The notes under the pieces are model-generated. The model saw only the letters and a list, made by a program, of their open reading frames with translations, made no database searches and had not been told where the DNA came from. This document shows, piece by piece, positions 26,970-37,399 of a DNA stretch of 64,000 nt. The position numbers and the translations under genes were made by a program. Within the stretch, counting starts at the first letter, position 1. Every line of letters begins with the position of its first letter. The DNA is from Clostridia bacterium (lineage in GTDB: Bacteria; Bacillota; Clostridia; Saccharofermentanales; Saccharofermentanaceae): assembly GCA_016287245.1 (NCBI GenBank), contig JAEEWG010000004.1, positions 1-64,000 on the forward strand, written 5' to 3'.

Positions 26970-29504
26970 ATGTCTGAGAATCGTCCGAACGGCACCCCTC
27001 CGAAGCGTCCGTCCGGTGCAAATAATAAGAATAACGTCAACAGGAAGGCCTCGCCTTCTTCGAAAGGAAAACCGGCTTCCGGCAGGTCCCGCAAGTCTTC
27101 TGCCGCAAAAGCTTCTTCCGGATCCTCTTCGCGTCCGGTATCTTCTGATGCCACGATGCCCAGAAATCCTGCGCCTTCTGCAGGTACAGGATCCGGTTAT
27201 ACCCGTGAGCAGATCTATGACAGAGAGCGCGCCAGAGCCGCGGCCGGCGACAAGCGTTCGACCATTCCCTGCGCGCCGGAGGATTCGGCACTGGCCGACG
27301 AGCTCCGTTCCCGTCTGAAGGGCAAGCCTACCCGTGCGGCACATAACCGTCACTGGTATATCGAGGTCTTCCACGCGGCTGTCGATATCTTAAAGACTGC
27401 GCTGATCATCCTGCTGTGCCTCGGCTTCCTGGCCGGCGGTTTCGGCGGCGGTATGCTGATCGGCTACATTTCGACCACCAGTCCGCTTTCCATCTCGGAT
27501 ATCTCCATGACCGATTCCGTCGAGACTTCTTTCGTCTACGACAGTAACGGTACCGTCATCGCCAAGTTGACGGGCAGTGAGAACGTGGACCGTATTTATG
27601 TGGCCTATACCGAGGTAAAAGATACGTACATTGACGAAGCCATCATGGCGATCGAGGATGAGCGTTTCCTTGAGCACTCCGGTATCGACGTACAGAGAAT
27701 CGGAAGTGCTGTCCTTTCCGCCCTCTTTAACGGCGGTACAGCGTCCCACGGTGGTTCCACGATCACCCAGCAGACCGTAAAGCTCATCACGGGTCAGGAC
27801 CAGAGATCCACCCAGCGTAAGGTCCAGGAGTGGTTCTCCGCCATGACGCTCGAGCAGCAGCTCAGCAAAGATGAGATCATGCAGCTTTATATCAACCTCG
27901 CACCGATGGGCAATAACTACGTCGGGATCGAGGCCGGTGCCCAGAACTATTTCGGCAAGAATGCCAAGGAACTTTCCCTCGCGGAATGCGCTTTCCTCGC
28001 GGGTCTTCCGAAGAGCCCGTCCTACTATAACCCGCTCCGTGAGTCCGGAAGAAGAAATGCCATGCGCCGCATGCGTATCGTTTTAGGAAAGATGTACGAG
28101 CTCGGCAACATCACACAGGAAGAATACGAGAACGCGCTGAATACAGAGCTCGTCTTTAAGACGAAGAACACCTCTTCAGCGACCTCCATCAACTCCTACT
28201 TCGTTGAGTATGCCGTCTCCGAGGTCATCTCCGATATCCAGCATGAGAGAAACATCAGCCGTTCTCTTGCCGCGACGACCGTCTATAACCGCGGCTACCA
28301 CATCTACACGACGATGGAGGCAGACGTACAGGCCGTCATGGATGAAGCCTTCAAGACACAGTCTCTTTTCCAGAAGGATCCGGAATCCCTCGAAGACTAT
28401 CCGGAAAAGCCGCAGGGCGGTATGGTCATCATCAACACCAAGACCGGTGCGATCGCCGGCATGCAGGGCGGTTACGGCGAAAAGACCGTAAATCTCGGTA
28501 CAAACAGAGCCGTAGATGCGAAGCGTCAGCCGGGTTCCTCGATCAAGCCGCTCATCGCCTATGGTCCGGCATTAGAGCTTCGCCTCATCACACCGTCCAT
28601 GGTCTATGACGATAAGGAATCCCACCTCGACCCGTCGAACCCGAACGCCGTCTGGCCGAAGAACTCCGATAACAAGTACAAAGGTCCGATCACGATCCGT
28701 ACGGCGGTTGCTTCTTCCCGTAACACCGTTGCCGTTATGGTATGGAACGATGTCGGTGCGCAGATGGCCCTGTGGTTCTTAAATGAGGTCGGTATCGACC
28801 GTCTGACGGAACAGTACCCCTCCACCGCGGTCGGCGGTTTTAACGTAGGTATGTCGCCTCTGGAGATGGCTTCCGCCTATAACACATTTGCGACCGGCGG
28901 CATCTACACAAAGCCATACGCCTATACCAAGGTGCTCGACAGCGACGGCAACGTAGTTTTGGAGCATGTCGCGCAGTCCCACAGAGTGTACCGTGAAGAC
29001 ACATCCTTCCTTATGACGAGCATGCTGCAGGACGTTATCAACAGCGGTACCGCCGCAGGTAAAGTCAACCACATCACGAATGCTGATGGTGAGAATATCG
29101 CGGTTGCCGGTAAGACCGGTACCACGGACGATAACGTCGATAAGTGGTTCTGCGGTTTCACCCCGTATTATGCGGCTGCAGTATGGTATGGTTACGACAA
29201 CCGTCTGCGTACGACAGAGATCCCGAAGGGCGACAGAAATAATGCCCAGTACATCTGGGACTTCGTCATGCAGAAGATCCACACGAATCTCCCTGCGGCA
29301 GAATTCGAAAAGCCCGACAACATCGTAAGAGTCACCGTATGTAAATCCTCCGGACTAAAGGCCACCGATTACTGTAAGGAAGCCGATGCGGCCGTATCCG
29401 ATTATTTTATCGAAGACAGTTACCTCACCCCGAGCAGGGAGTGTACGTTCCACACGGCGACCCCGGAGCCTACACCCGAACCGACTCCGCCGGCCGAAGG
29501 CTAG
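26970..29504 (+). CDS. Class A penicillin-binding protein (bifunctional transglycosylase/transpeptidase)
   Basis: 844 aa peptidoglycan synthase. The first ~115 residues are a Ser/Lys/Pro-rich cytoplasmic tail, followed by one membrane anchor (~residues 140-165). The GT51 domain has EDERFLEHSGID near residue 228. The transpeptidase domain has SSIK with the nucleophile Ser523, SRN near 582 and KTGTT near 715. The chain ends in TPEPTPEPTPPAEG. The start at 26970 has AGAAGG 6 bases upstream; a longer reading to 26877 lacks this. It diverges from rlmD. Confidence 0.93.
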   Translation: MSENRPNGTPPKRPSGANNKNNVNRKASPSSKGKPASGRSRKSSAAKASSGSSSRPVSSDATMPRNPAPSAGTGSGYTREQIYDRERARAAAGDKRSTIPCAPEDSALADELRSRLKGKPTRAAHNRHWYIEVFHAAVDILKTALIILLCLGFLAGGFGGGMLIGYISTTSPLSISDISMTDSVETSFVYDSNGTVIAKLTGSENVDRIYVAYTEVKDTYIDEAIMAIEDERFLEHSGIDVQRIGSAVLSALFNGGTASHGGSTITQQTVKLITGQDQRSTQRKVQEWFSAMTLEQQLSKDEIMQLYINLAPMGNNYVGIEAGAQNYFGKNAKELSLAECAFLAGLPKSPSYYNPLRESGRRNAMRRMRIVLGKMYELGNITQEEYENALNTELVFKTKNTSSATSINSYFVEYAVSEVISDIQHERNISRSLAATTVYNRGYHIYTTMEADVQAVMDEAFKTQSLFQKDPESLEDYPEKPQGGMVIINTKTGAIAGMQGGYGEKTVNLGTNRAVDAKRQPGSSIKPLIAYGPALELRLITPSMVYDDKESHLDPSNPNAVWPKNSDNKYKGPITIRTAVASSRNTVAVMVWNDVGAQMALWFLNEVGIDRLTEQYPSTAVGGFNVGMSPLEMASAYNTFATGGIYTKPYAYTKVLDSDGNVVLEHVAQSHRVYREDTSFLMTSMLQDVINSGTAAGKVNHITNADGENIAVAGKTGTTDDNVDKWFCGFTPYYAAAVWYGYDNRLRTTEIPKGDRNNAQYIWDFVMQKIHTNLPAAEFEKPDNIVRVTVCKSSGLKATDYCKEADAAVSDYFIEDSYLTPSRECTFHTATPEPTPEPTPPAEG

Positions 29505-29573
29505 ATCAGCTGAAGGGATCCCGGATCATCCCTCGTGACGTCTCTGATCCCGCGTTTTCTAAGAAGATAAAAG

Positions 29574-29637
29574 AAGACCTCTGTCGCGATTCCGCAGGTG
29601 CTTAGCACCGAGGACCAGCGGCAGAGGTCTTGCTTTT
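29574..29637. terminator. Bidirectional terminator between the PBP gene and the GH94 gene
   Basis: AAGACCTCTG (29574-29583) pairs perfectly with CAGAGGTCTT (29622-29631), with an inner GGTGC-TTA-GCACC hairpin, followed by GCTTTT on the plus strand and CTTTTATCTTC on the minus strand. A weaker GGGATC/GATCCC stem precedes it near 29517-29550. Confidence 0.7.
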
Positions 29638-29659
29638 CAGTTTCTAGAAAAGATCCGGA

Positions 29660-32626
29660 TCAGAACGTGACTTCTACTTCGTGAGTATTTCCATCGGTGA
29701 AGATCGGTACGCGGACACCGTCGATCGGTGTGCCGTCTACCTTGATGGATACGCCTTCTTTGGTTCTGACGAAGCCTTCCGGCTTTTTGACCGTGATATG
29801 GTAGTTCGCTTTACCGGAAGATACCATGAGGTCTTCTGCTGTATCTTCGGCGCGCAGGATCGGTTCTACGATCAGGGCGTCACTTGTGAAGTCCACACCG
29901 AAGCTCGTAAAGAGGCACAGCAGGAGCCATGTGGAGGTACCGGAAAGCGTCGGTCCGATGTTCTCGCCTGTATCCGAGTTATTGTACTGTGTGCAGAGTC
30001 TCGGGTTACCGCAGACGGTAAACGGAGAGGTCAGTGTCCGGTACGGGAGGATGCAGTCGATGATCCAGAATGCGGTCTTCGAAAGTCTCTCGGCCAGTGC
30101 CTTATCGCTTACGGCCTTCGCAGCTTTGAACATCGCTGCAGCAGCCATCATGTTGGCGTGCTTGAAGATACCGCCGTTCTCACGGTCGCCTGCATAATAG
30201 AGCGCGACGTCGATCTTCGGCGCGATCTGTGTATAATCCACACCCGTGCAGAGACGGAATCCGAATGGTGTCTTCAGGTTCTTGTCGAGGCTGTCGAGCA
30301 TAATGGAGATCTGCTCCTCCGAAGCACAGTCCGCAAGGACCGCCCAGCTGAAGGAATTGAGGAAGTATGTTCCGTCTTTTCCATCCTCGACCACAAGGCC
30401 GTCGCCCTGTGCACCGAGATAGGAGACATTCTTATTGCTACGGTTGAAAAGAACTCTGGCGAAGTAGTCGCCCTTCCATGCATATTCATTAATGCGGCTT
30501 CTAAGGTCGGAAGACAGTGCTTCCAGAGAAACTGCATATGCTTCGTCACCGCAGTTTCTGAACATGCCGATCGCTGCATCTACGGCGACCTTCAGGAGAC
30601 ATCCGTTCATGACGGACTCGGAATATTCAGACTCATACGGAACTTCGCCATAGGCTTTTCCGGAAGATCTGAGCTGCTCTTTATAGCTTTCGATCTTCTC
30701 CGCACCGCCGACGCAGTCCGGATCGACACGCAGACAGTCATTCCAGTCGGCACGGTCGATCAGCGGGATGCCGTGCTTGCCGACAGAGATCTTCGCAGAG
30801 TATGTAAATACCGCCTTGATGGTATCGAGGATCGATCTCTTCTCCCCGTCCTCTCCTGCGATCGGGAGCTCTTCTTTTAAGAAGTCATAGTCACCGGTCA
30901 GGCTGATGAAGCGGTCGAGGGCCTGAAGAAGCCAGAGCGCATCGTCCGACCAGAAGCCCGGCTCCTTACCCTTCCAGTAGAAGTTATGGTTCGCATAGCC
31001 GTCCTTAAAGATGTTGGAGATCCACTCGCGGAGGAGTTTCTTGACGAACTCGATCTCGCCCATGCCGGCAAAATAGTACATGGATGCGAAGATGTCCTGG
31101 ATCTCGCGGAAGCCGATCTCACGGTAGCCCTTCTGTGTCCAGTCCAAAGAACGGGAGACGAAGGTCTGATAGAATACCTGGAACGGCAGGTTGTTATTTA
31201 CATACGCCTCGAAGTCCTTATCCGCATGCTTGATCTGCATGTAGGACGCATACTTTTTGGTAAAAGAGATCACCTTGGCAAGGCTTTCCGGAAGTGCTTT
31301 TGCATCCATGAAACGGGCCACGAGTGCCGAGAGCTCTTCCTTCATGGTGATGTCTTCCTTATAGTCCGGATTTACGCAGTCAGAAGAAAGACATGTGAAG
31401 TTATCGATCTGGACTTTCGCGCCGGAAGATACTGTAAACGGAGCAGACAGTGCGAAGAAGCCCGGTCCCTTACGGGAGTGTGCATTGGACAGTACGGAAG
31501 CAAACTGCGGCTTCTCGAGTGTGCCTGCGCCTACGAAATCCGCATAGCGTGCGCAGAACTGATCCGGGAATACGACCTTGTCGCCTTCGTGTACCATGAG
31601 GGTATTAAAGCGGATATTTCCCTTCGTCCACTTCGGGTTCGGGTTAAATGAGATCGCACGGATCTCGTCATTGTCGCCGTAGAAGACTTCGGACTGGGCA
31701 ACGACGGTGGAGAAGATAACATCTTCTCTCAGCGCGTGCACTTCCTGGGTTCCGAACATACCGGTATATACGATACGAAGATCACGGGACTCGCCCTTAT
31801 TCTCGATCTCGATGAGCTGAGCTTCCGTCGCGACCGGAAGACCTTCTTCCTGCGGGAGGATAAAGATCGTTCTGCGAACGGTCAGTCCGTTCGTTAAGCT
31901 GTACTCGATGACCGTTCTGTTCTGTGCATGACGGCAGACCGCCTTCTCCACGGAATCCTGCTTAGCGGATCCGGAATAGAAGATCACCTGTCCGTTCTCC
32001 ACAAGGTAGAACTGACGGTTGGCCGGGAAGCCGTTCTGCTCCGGCAGGTAGTCCCAGCGGGTCGCAAGCACCTGCGTATCTGCATGGGAACGGAAACATC
32101 CGCCGCCCATACGGTCGATCGCACTCTTCGGTGTGCTCTGAAGAGGATGGTCGAATCCGATACGGTTACCGATCAGAAGATTCGTATAGTAGTGCGGGCC
32201 CGGTGCCGGGGACGCAAGATCACAGATGAGCTCACCGCCCTGATCGAGCTTGCCGCCCCATTCGCAGGCATAGTCAACGATCGGAGAAGCCGCCAGCGCG
32301 AGATCTTTTCCCTCTGAATCGGAAATATCCGTGATAGTTCCGTCTTTTTCTTTATATACTGAAAAAGCTCCGTCCTTCTTTCTAAGAAGCAGGGACTCCT
32401 TCTTCTGCGCGCTTGCGCTTATATATCCGCAGATGGTCTCATCTGCAAGAAGAGCGGCACATACCGGAGCTGTGAACGGAAGACCCGCTACTCCGAAAAT
32501 GACACCGCCGTTTAGTGTCGAAATGTACTGGGCACTGACAGAGCCCTCTGCACAGTATTCGCCGAATCTCTTACGAAGCACCTGATCTGCCGGTGCGATC
32601 ACTGATCTAGCTCTCTCGCTTTTCAT
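29660..32626 (-). CDS. GH94 phosphorylase, probably cellodextrin phosphorylase
   Basis: 989 aa cytoplasmic enzyme that would cleave beta-glucan oligomers with phosphate to release glucose 1-phosphate. The GH94 catalytic acid is Asp627 in RADWNDC, and TRWDYLPEQNGFPANRQFYL and HANMMAAAAM are further family blocks. Length and position of the Asp fit cellodextrin phosphorylases better than the ~820-aa cellobiose enzymes; laminari- or sophoro-oligosaccharide specificity is not excluded. The ATG at 32626 has GGAGG 9 bases upstream. The frame stays open for 68 more codons upstream with a CPDCG motif, but that start lacks a good site. It is the second gene after the cellobiose phosphorylase. Confidence 0.85.
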   Translation of the reverse strand: MKSERARSVIAPADQVLRKRFGEYCAEGSVSAQYISTLNGGVIFGVAGLPFTAPVCAALLADETICGYISASAQKKESLLLRKKDGAFSVYKEKDGTITDISDSEGKDLALAASPIVDYACEWGGKLDQGGELICDLASPAPGPHYYTNLLIGNRIGFDHPLQSTPKSAIDRMGGGCFRSHADTQVLATRWDYLPEQNGFPANRQFYLVENGQVIFYSGSAKQDSVEKAVCRHAQNRTVIEYSLTNGLTVRRTIFILPQEEGLPVATEAQLIEIENKGESRDLRIVYTGMFGTQEVHALREDVIFSTVVAQSEVFYGDNDEIRAISFNPNPKWTKGNIRFNTLMVHEGDKVVFPDQFCARYADFVGAGTLEKPQFASVLSNAHSRKGPGFFALSAPFTVSSGAKVQIDNFTCLSSDCVNPDYKEDITMKEELSALVARFMDAKALPESLAKVISFTKKYASYMQIKHADKDFEAYVNNNLPFQVFYQTFVSRSLDWTQKGYREIGFREIQDIFASMYYFAGMGEIEFVKKLLREWISNIFKDGYANHNFYWKGKEPGFWSDDALWLLQALDRFISLTGDYDFLKEELPIAGEDGEKRSILDTIKAVFTYSAKISVGKHGIPLIDRADWNDCLRVDPDCVGGAEKIESYKEQLRSSGKAYGEVPYESEYSESVMNGCLLKVAVDAAIGMFRNCGDEAYAVSLEALSSDLRSRINEYAWKGDYFARVLFNRSNKNVSYLGAQGDGLVVEDGKDGTYFLNSFSWAVLADCASEEQISIMLDSLDKNLKTPFGFRLCTGVDYTQIAPKIDVALYYAGDRENGGIFKHANMMAAAAMFKAAKAVSDKALAERLSKTAFWIIDCILPYRTLTSPFTVCGNPRLCTQYNNSDTGENIGPTLSGTSTWLLLCLFTSFGVDFTSDALIVEPILRAEDTAEDLMVSSGKANYHITVKKPEGFVRTKEGVSIKVDGTPIDGVRVPIFTDGNTHEVEVTF

Positions 32627-33186
32627 CCTTAAAGACCTCCATAAAATAAGTAGATCGGACGATCCTTCATCTGATCCATCCGATCCCCTTTCGTTGCCCG
32701 ATTGTGTAATAGATGCTTCTTCGGCACAAGCCAGCGCCTCCCCATCCAGATTCACGAAATCTCCCACCCCAAACGGGCTTTCGCGAACATGTCCACAATC
32801 GGGGCATACGATCCTTCCGTCACTCGCCATATATTCGAACTGCCCCTATAGAATAAATCCTCACATATATCTGTCTCCTCTAACAGAAGAAAGGATTTAT
32901 CCCGACCCGCGAAGAGCAAAGGCTTACACGGGGTGTTGTGAATATATGGTTTCGCGAACGGAATCACCAGAGGATGATCCCCTGATGAGGGTGCCGATCG
33001 CTTCGGCTATGGCGTCCGCATCCCCGCGTCCGCAGAGGTCCTGCCGTTTCCCCCCGGCAGAAGTTTTTCGGTCAGGGCGTTACCTCCCTTTCCTTTCACA
33101 GGCAGGTCAGTGGCCGTGAATACGGTCTCTTCCCAGCTCCTCCGCTATGCAAGCGGATACGTTATACCACTAAAGTAATATATCTA
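32627..33186 (-). other. Long structured leader or intergenic RNA before the cellodextrin phosphorylase gene
   Basis: 560 bases without a convincing gene. On the minus strand an extended -10 (TGGTATAAC, 33169-33161) could start a leader of about 530 bases. Stems seen include TCCGC/GCGGA near 33150, CTGCCG/CGGCAG near 33042-33061, GCCGA/TCGGC near 33000, and ATAAATCC/GGATTTAT (near 32850-32900) enclosing TCTGT/ACAGA. The plus strand reads CTGCCG...CGGCAG then AAGTTTTT, so a plus-strand transcript could end there. The palindrome TTCGCGAA occurs twice (about 32779 and 32951). No known riboswitch was recognised. Confidence 0.35.
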
Positions 33187-35667
33187 TCATCCCATTACGA
33201 CTTCGACGTTATGAACGCCGCCGTCGAATACCGGGAGGATATTCCCTTCAATAGACTTTCCGTCTACCGTCACGCTCTTGATACCCTTGCATACGTGCGA
33301 AGGATTCGAGATCGTAACATCATACTGCGCACCACGGTACTTTCTGGTGATCTTGAAACCGTCCCAGGAAGCCGGGATGGACGGGTCGATCTTCAAGCCG
33401 TCAAAGTCAGGCTGTACACCGAGGATGTACTGAGAGATAGCGACCATATTCCATGCAGCCGTACCTGTAAGCCAGGAGTTCTTGCCCTGACCGAAGTTCT
33501 TGCCTGTTCTTCCGATATCGGAACCGGCATCCTTACCACCGATCATCTGGCCGTAAACGTACGGTTCAGTCTTGTGGATATCGGATGTCTCTTCGGTAAA
33601 TGCAGGAGCGATCTCCGAGTAGTACTTGAATGCCTGATCGCCCTTGCCGGCATAAGCGGCCGCACAGATGATCCAGGCGTTGTTGTGTGTGAAGATACCT
33701 GCGTTCTCCTTGTATCCGCCCGGATATGTGGAGATCTCACCGTACTGGATATAGTACTTGGTGAATGCAGGATTATTCAGAACGAGACCGAACTCGGTAT
33801 TGAGTCTTTCGTCGATCGCAGCGAGGGTCTTCACATCTGCACCCTGCTCCTTTCCGACATCGGACATGATGGCAAATCCCTGAGGCTCGATGAAGATCTG
33901 GCCTTCCTCGCACTCCTTGGAACCCATCTTCTCACCGTTGGCGTCGTAGGCACGGAGGAACCAGTCGCCGTCCCATGCGGACTCCATGATGTTCTTCTTC
34001 ATCTTATCGATCTCTGCCTGAGCAGCAGCTGCCTCCTCGTCTTTTCCGAGGTGCTTGAGGATCGCTACATAGTTCGGACCTGTGTAGGTGAAGAGCGTAG
34101 CAACCATTACAGACTCAGCTACCTTGGAGTAACCGCCCTCTGCCGCAAACTTCGGGTTGGTGTATGTCTGGAAAGACTCACCCGGAGTATCCGAGTAGCA
34201 GGACAGGTTAATGCAGTCGTTCCAGTCTGCACGCATAGCCAGCGGGAGACCGTGAGGACCGAGGTTATTTACGATGTGATAGAAGGATACCTTCAGGTGC
34301 TCGAGCATGGTCTGGGCAACGCTCATATCGTTGTCGTAAGGAACCATTTCGTCGAGGATGGACCAGTCGCCTGTCTCCTTGATGTAAGCGGAAACAGAAA
34401 GGATCAGCCACAGCGGGTCGTCGGAGAAGTCACCGCCGATGTCCGCATTACCCTTCTTGGTAAGCGGCTGGTACTGGTGATAGCATCCGCCGTCCGGGAA
34501 CTGTGTGGAAGCGATATCGATGATACGCTCTTTCGCACGGTCCGGGATCTGATGTACGAAACCGAGGATATCCTGGTTGGAATCTCTGAATCCCATACCA
34601 CGGCCGATTCCGGATTCGAAGTAGGAAGCGGAACGGGAAAGGTTAAATGTAACCATGCACTGATACTGGTTCCAGATGTTGACCATACGGTCTACCTTGG
34701 CTTCCGGTGTGCTTACATTCAGGATGCCGAGGAGCTTGTCCCAGGAAGCCTTCAGGTCAGAAAGGCCCTCTGCGACCTTCTCCGGTGTATCGAACTTCTC
34801 GATCATAGCCTTCGCCTTGACCTTGTTGATCGTCTTGCCGTCTGCTTCAAACTTCTGATCTACCGGCATCTCTACATAACCGAGGATGAAGATGAGCGTC
34901 TTGCTCTCACCCGGTGCCAGTGTGATCTCCTTATAGTGGGAAGCGATCGGGGACCAGCCGTCAGCAAAGGAGTTTGTTGCTTTTCCGGCAAGAACGGCTT
35001 CCGGATTATTGAATCCGTTATAAAGTCCGATGAAAGCATCGCGGTCTGTGTCGTAACCGTCGATACTGTCGTTTACGGAATAGAAAGCGTAGTGATTACG
35101 TCTGTCTCTGTACTCTGTCTTGTGGTAGATGACGGAACCGTCGACTTCCACACGGCCTGTGGAGAAGTTTCTCTGGAAGTTTGTGCAGTCATCCTGTGCA
35201 TCCCAGAGGCACCACTCTGCAAAAGAGAAGAACTTGAATGCCTTTGCGGAAGAACCCTCATTGGTGAGGACTACCTCCTGGACTTCTCCGTCGTAACCGT
35301 TCGGCACGAAGAATGTGACCTTCGCCTTAAGGTCGTTCTTCTTTCCCGTGATGATGGTATATCCCATACCATGACGGCACTCGTAGGAATCGAGTTCCGT
35401 CTTGACCGGAGACCAGCCCGGGTTCCAGACTGTACCATTGTCGTTGATGTAGAAATAACGGCCGCCCATGTCGATCGGTACGTTGTTGTAACGATATCTC
35501 GTAATTCTTCTTAAACGAGCATCCTTATAGAAATTGTATCCGCCGGCGGTATTGGAGATCAGACCGAAAAAAGCTTCTGAGCCGAGATAATTGATCCACG
35601 GATATGGGGTCTTGGGGGTCTCGATCACATACTCACGCGTGGAATCATCGAAATGTCCGAATTGCAT
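33187..35667 (-). CDS. Cellobiose phosphorylase (GH94)
   Basis: 826 aa cytoplasmic enzyme converting cellobiose and phosphate to glucose 1-phosphate and glucose. The opening [15 protein letters not shown], the block [18 protein letters not shown], the catalytic Asp481 in RADWNDC and [14 protein letters not shown] are characteristic of cellobiose phosphorylases, and the length is canonical. AGGAGG lies 10 bases before the ATG. A promoter TTTGTC-N16-TATAAC (35732-35705) precedes it. Candidate LacI-type operators lie at its -35 and further upstream. Together with the downstream GH94 gene it would degrade imported cellodextrins with one ATP saved per bond. Confidence 0.93.
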   Translation of the reverse strand: MQFGHFDDSTREYVIETPKTPYPWINYLGSEAFFGLISNTAGGYNFYKDARLRRITRYRYNNVPIDMGGRYFYINDNGTVWNPGWSPVKTELDSYECRHGMGYTIITGKKNDLKAKVTFFVPNGYDGEVQEVVLTNEGSSAKAFKFFSFAEWCLWDAQDDCTNFQRNFSTGRVEVDGSVIYHKTEYRDRRNHYAFYSVNDSIDGYDTDRDAFIGLYNGFNNPEAVLAGKATNSFADGWSPIASHYKEITLAPGESKTLIFILGYVEMPVDQKFEADGKTINKVKAKAMIEKFDTPEKVAEGLSDLKASWDKLLGILNVSTPEAKVDRMVNIWNQYQCMVTFNLSRSASYFESGIGRGMGFRDSNQDILGFVHQIPDRAKERIIDIASTQFPDGGCYHQYQPLTKKGNADIGGDFSDDPLWLILSVSAYIKETGDWSILDEMVPYDNDMSVAQTMLEHLKVSFYHIVNNLGPHGLPLAMRADWNDCINLSCYSDTPGESFQTYTNPKFAAEGGYSKVAESVMVATLFTYTGPNYVAILKHLGKDEEAAAAQAEIDKMKKNIMESAWDGDWFLRAYDANGEKMGSKECEEGQIFIEPQGFAIMSDVGKEQGADVKTLAAIDERLNTEFGLVLNNPAFTKYYIQYGEISTYPGGYKENAGIFTHNNAWIICAAAYAGKGDQAFKYYSEIAPAFTEETSDIHKTEPYVYGQMIGGKDAGSDIGRTGKNFGQGKNSWLTGTAAWNMVAISQYILGVQPDFDGLKIDPSIPASWDGFKITRKYRGAQYDVTISNPSHVCKGIKSVTVDGKSIEGNILPVFDGGVHNVEVVMG

Positions 35668-35733
35668 TTGCCATTTGCCTCCTGAATAAAGTAGATTTCA
35701 AGTAGTTATATCATACTATAGATTCAGACAAAT

Positions 35734-35833
35734 CGGAACGTTTCGCCCCATGAAAAACGCGAGTATTTCGGGGTTGGAACGCCCAAAGGCAAAAGATTTC
35801 AAACTCGAAAACGGTTTCGGATTTTCGCAAAAT
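35734..35833. promoter_or_regulatory. Cluster of LacI-type operator-like dyads upstream of the cellobiose phosphorylase gene
   Basis: Three near-palindromes with a central CG occur in 100 bases: CGGAACGTTTCG (35734-35745, beside the -35), CGAAAACGGTTTCG (35806-35819, 6 of 7 pairs) and ATTTTCGCAAAAT (35821-35833, arms perfect). The first two share a CGRAA...TTTCG layout. LacI/GalR-family regulators of cellobiose genes bind sites of this kind. The regulator gene itself is not in the window. Confidence 0.4.
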
Positions 35834-35849
35834 AATAAGAGATTCCCCG

Positions 35850-37307
35850 TCAGGCGAGTCCTAAAAGCTCTTCCATTCCCACGATGAACTGCTCTTTGAC
35901 CTCGGCAAATGTCTCGATATCCTGAGCAAGATATGCCGAAAGAAGTTTCCTGATCTCATTTTCCGCGCACCGGTTCACATCGGGATCATCCGCGATCTGG
36001 ATCTTCTCCGCTTCCGGAACGAGGATCGCAAACGGATTCTGTCCGCCCAGGAAATCACAGGCAAAGTTCGGATCTGCCGCGCACTGTGCCATGATGGAAC
36101 GGCTGTTGACGAAATATCCTTTCACGGCCAGATCCGTCATCACGGTCTTATCCATGGTCAGCGTACGGAGGAACTGGCCCGCCGTTGCTTTCTTATCACA
36201 GGTATGGGCGACCATGAGCCAGGTGCCGCCGTCATATGTCGCGGTCGGTGCCGGAACGATCGACCAGCCCGTCTCCGGGATCTCCTCGGTCGTCTCGGTA
36301 GTCCCGTCGGCCGAAGTCTCTGTCGACCGGGTCTCTTCCTTGATATCTTCCTTATGCCCGGGAACATATCCGATCACATCGGCTGCAGTCTTGAGCGATC
36401 CGAAGAAAAGAACGGCCTGCCCCGCGTTGATATACTGGGTCCACTCTTCACTTCCGACGGTCTTTTCGCCTGTTAAAGATTCGGCATGGAGAGACTCCTG
36501 AATGAGAAAATACTTGTCAAAATCGCTTCCCACAGCGATCTTCTTATCCTTGACCCAGGAGGAAGTATGCGCCGCCCAGAAGATGCTATGGATCTGCTGT
36601 CTGTCCGCCACAAGCTTGATGGTACCTTCGGTATTGAGGTTCACGGAACGGGCCAGCTCCAGAATGCTGTCCCAGTCAGCCACCTTCGCTGAAATCTCGG
36701 ACGGCTCTGCGGAACCAAGGTAGGTCTTGGCCAACGCGCGGTTATAGATCACGGCGGAAGGTGCAAGATCGTAAGAGAGCGCCTTTATGGCACCGCCGGC
36801 ACCGACCGACGCTTTATAGGTATATTCAAACTGGTCGGAAAGTTCGTCCGGACTGATCCCGACTTCTTCGATCCCGAGCGTTTTATTTCCGTTGGAATAA
36901 TCCTGCAGATGATCCTTGTCCATCATGAAGACGTCGGGCTTCTTCTCACCGTTTTGCAGCGCCTCGCTAAGCGCGGTAAAGTAGTCCTTCGGCTCAATGA
37001 ATACATAATCGATCTGTGTATCGGGAAAATACGAACTGATAGACTTTTTAAAGTCCTTTACATAACCATATACGACCAGTGGCTCTTCGGATTCATCCTT
37101 CACTTCTGAAGGTGTAGTCGGCTCCGTCGTCGGTTCTATCTCCCTAGAAGCAGATGTCGAGACTGTTGCCGTGCTCTCTTTGGTCGTTACTTTGACAGTT
37201 TCTTTGGAAGAGGACTCTGACTCACTCTCGTCTTTCGGTTTGCAGGCGCAGACAGGCACCACCATGGATACCGTAAGAATCATCGCCAAGAGTTTTCCTA
37301 CTTTCAT
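35850..37307 (-). CDS. ABC-type solute-binding lipoprotein
   Basis: 485 aa. A KVGK n-region, hydrophobic core and lipobox PVCAC mark a lipoprotein, followed by a Ser/Thr/Glu linker (~residues 25-75) and a type-1 sugar-binding-protein fold; LAPSAVIYNRALAKTYLG and GWSIVPAPTATYDGGTWLM are typical segments. It includes a Thr/Glu-rich insertion (ETRSTETSADGTTETTEE). GGAGG lies 5 bases before the ATG at 37307. Its location upstream of two GH94 genes suggests a cello-oligosaccharide receptor, but permease genes are not adjacent. It is not one of the ~800-aa composite paralogues. Confidence 0.85.
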   Translation of the reverse strand: MKVGKLLAMILTVSMVVPVCACKPKDESESESSSKETVKVTTKESTATVSTSASREIEPTTEPTTPSEVKDESEEPLVVYGYVKDFKKSISSYFPDTQIDYVFIEPKDYFTALSEALQNGEKKPDVFMMDKDHLQDYSNGNKTLGIEEVGISPDELSDQFEYTYKASVGAGGAIKALSYDLAPSAVIYNRALAKTYLGSAEPSEISAKVADWDSILELARSVNLNTEGTIKLVADRQQIHSIFWAAHTSSWVKDKKIAVGSDFDKYFLIQESLHAESLTGEKTVGSEEWTQYINAGQAVLFFGSLKTAADVIGYVPGHKEDIKEETRSTETSADGTTETTEEIPETGWSIVPAPTATYDGGTWLMVAHTCDKKATAGQFLRTLTMDKTVMTDLAVKGYFVNSRSIMAQCAADPNFACDFLGGQNPFAILVPEAEKIQIADDPDVNRCAENEIRKLLSAYLAQDIETFAEVKEQFIVGMEELLGLA

Positions 37308-37337
37308 CTTGCCCTCCGAAAAAACCATCTACGAGTA

Positions 37338-37366
37338 AGTTTACAACAATATAATACCTCTTTCAA
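37338..37366 (-). promoter_or_regulatory. Promoter of the solute-binding lipoprotein gene
   Basis: TTGAAA (37366-37361), a 17-base spacer and TAAACT (37343-37338) on the minus strand, about 31 bases before the ATG. It diverges from the tRNA promoter. Confidence 0.5.
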
Positions 37367-37399
37367 TAAAAGTGACTGTTCGCTGATTTTTCCCACACA

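Noticed and set aside
32694..33119. A 141-codon plus-strand frame in the GH94 intergenic region
   Set aside because: It covers the structured region, has Pro/Arg-rich low-quality composition and no ribosome site.
32627..33186. Cobalamin or c-di-AMP riboswitch in the long leader
   Set aside because: Short matches such as GCCACTG and GGGAA occur but not in the required order or spacing.
33211..35514. A 767-codon open frame antisense to the cellobiose phosphorylase gene
   Set aside because: It lies wholly opposite a clear GH94 gene, with no plausible start site or domain.
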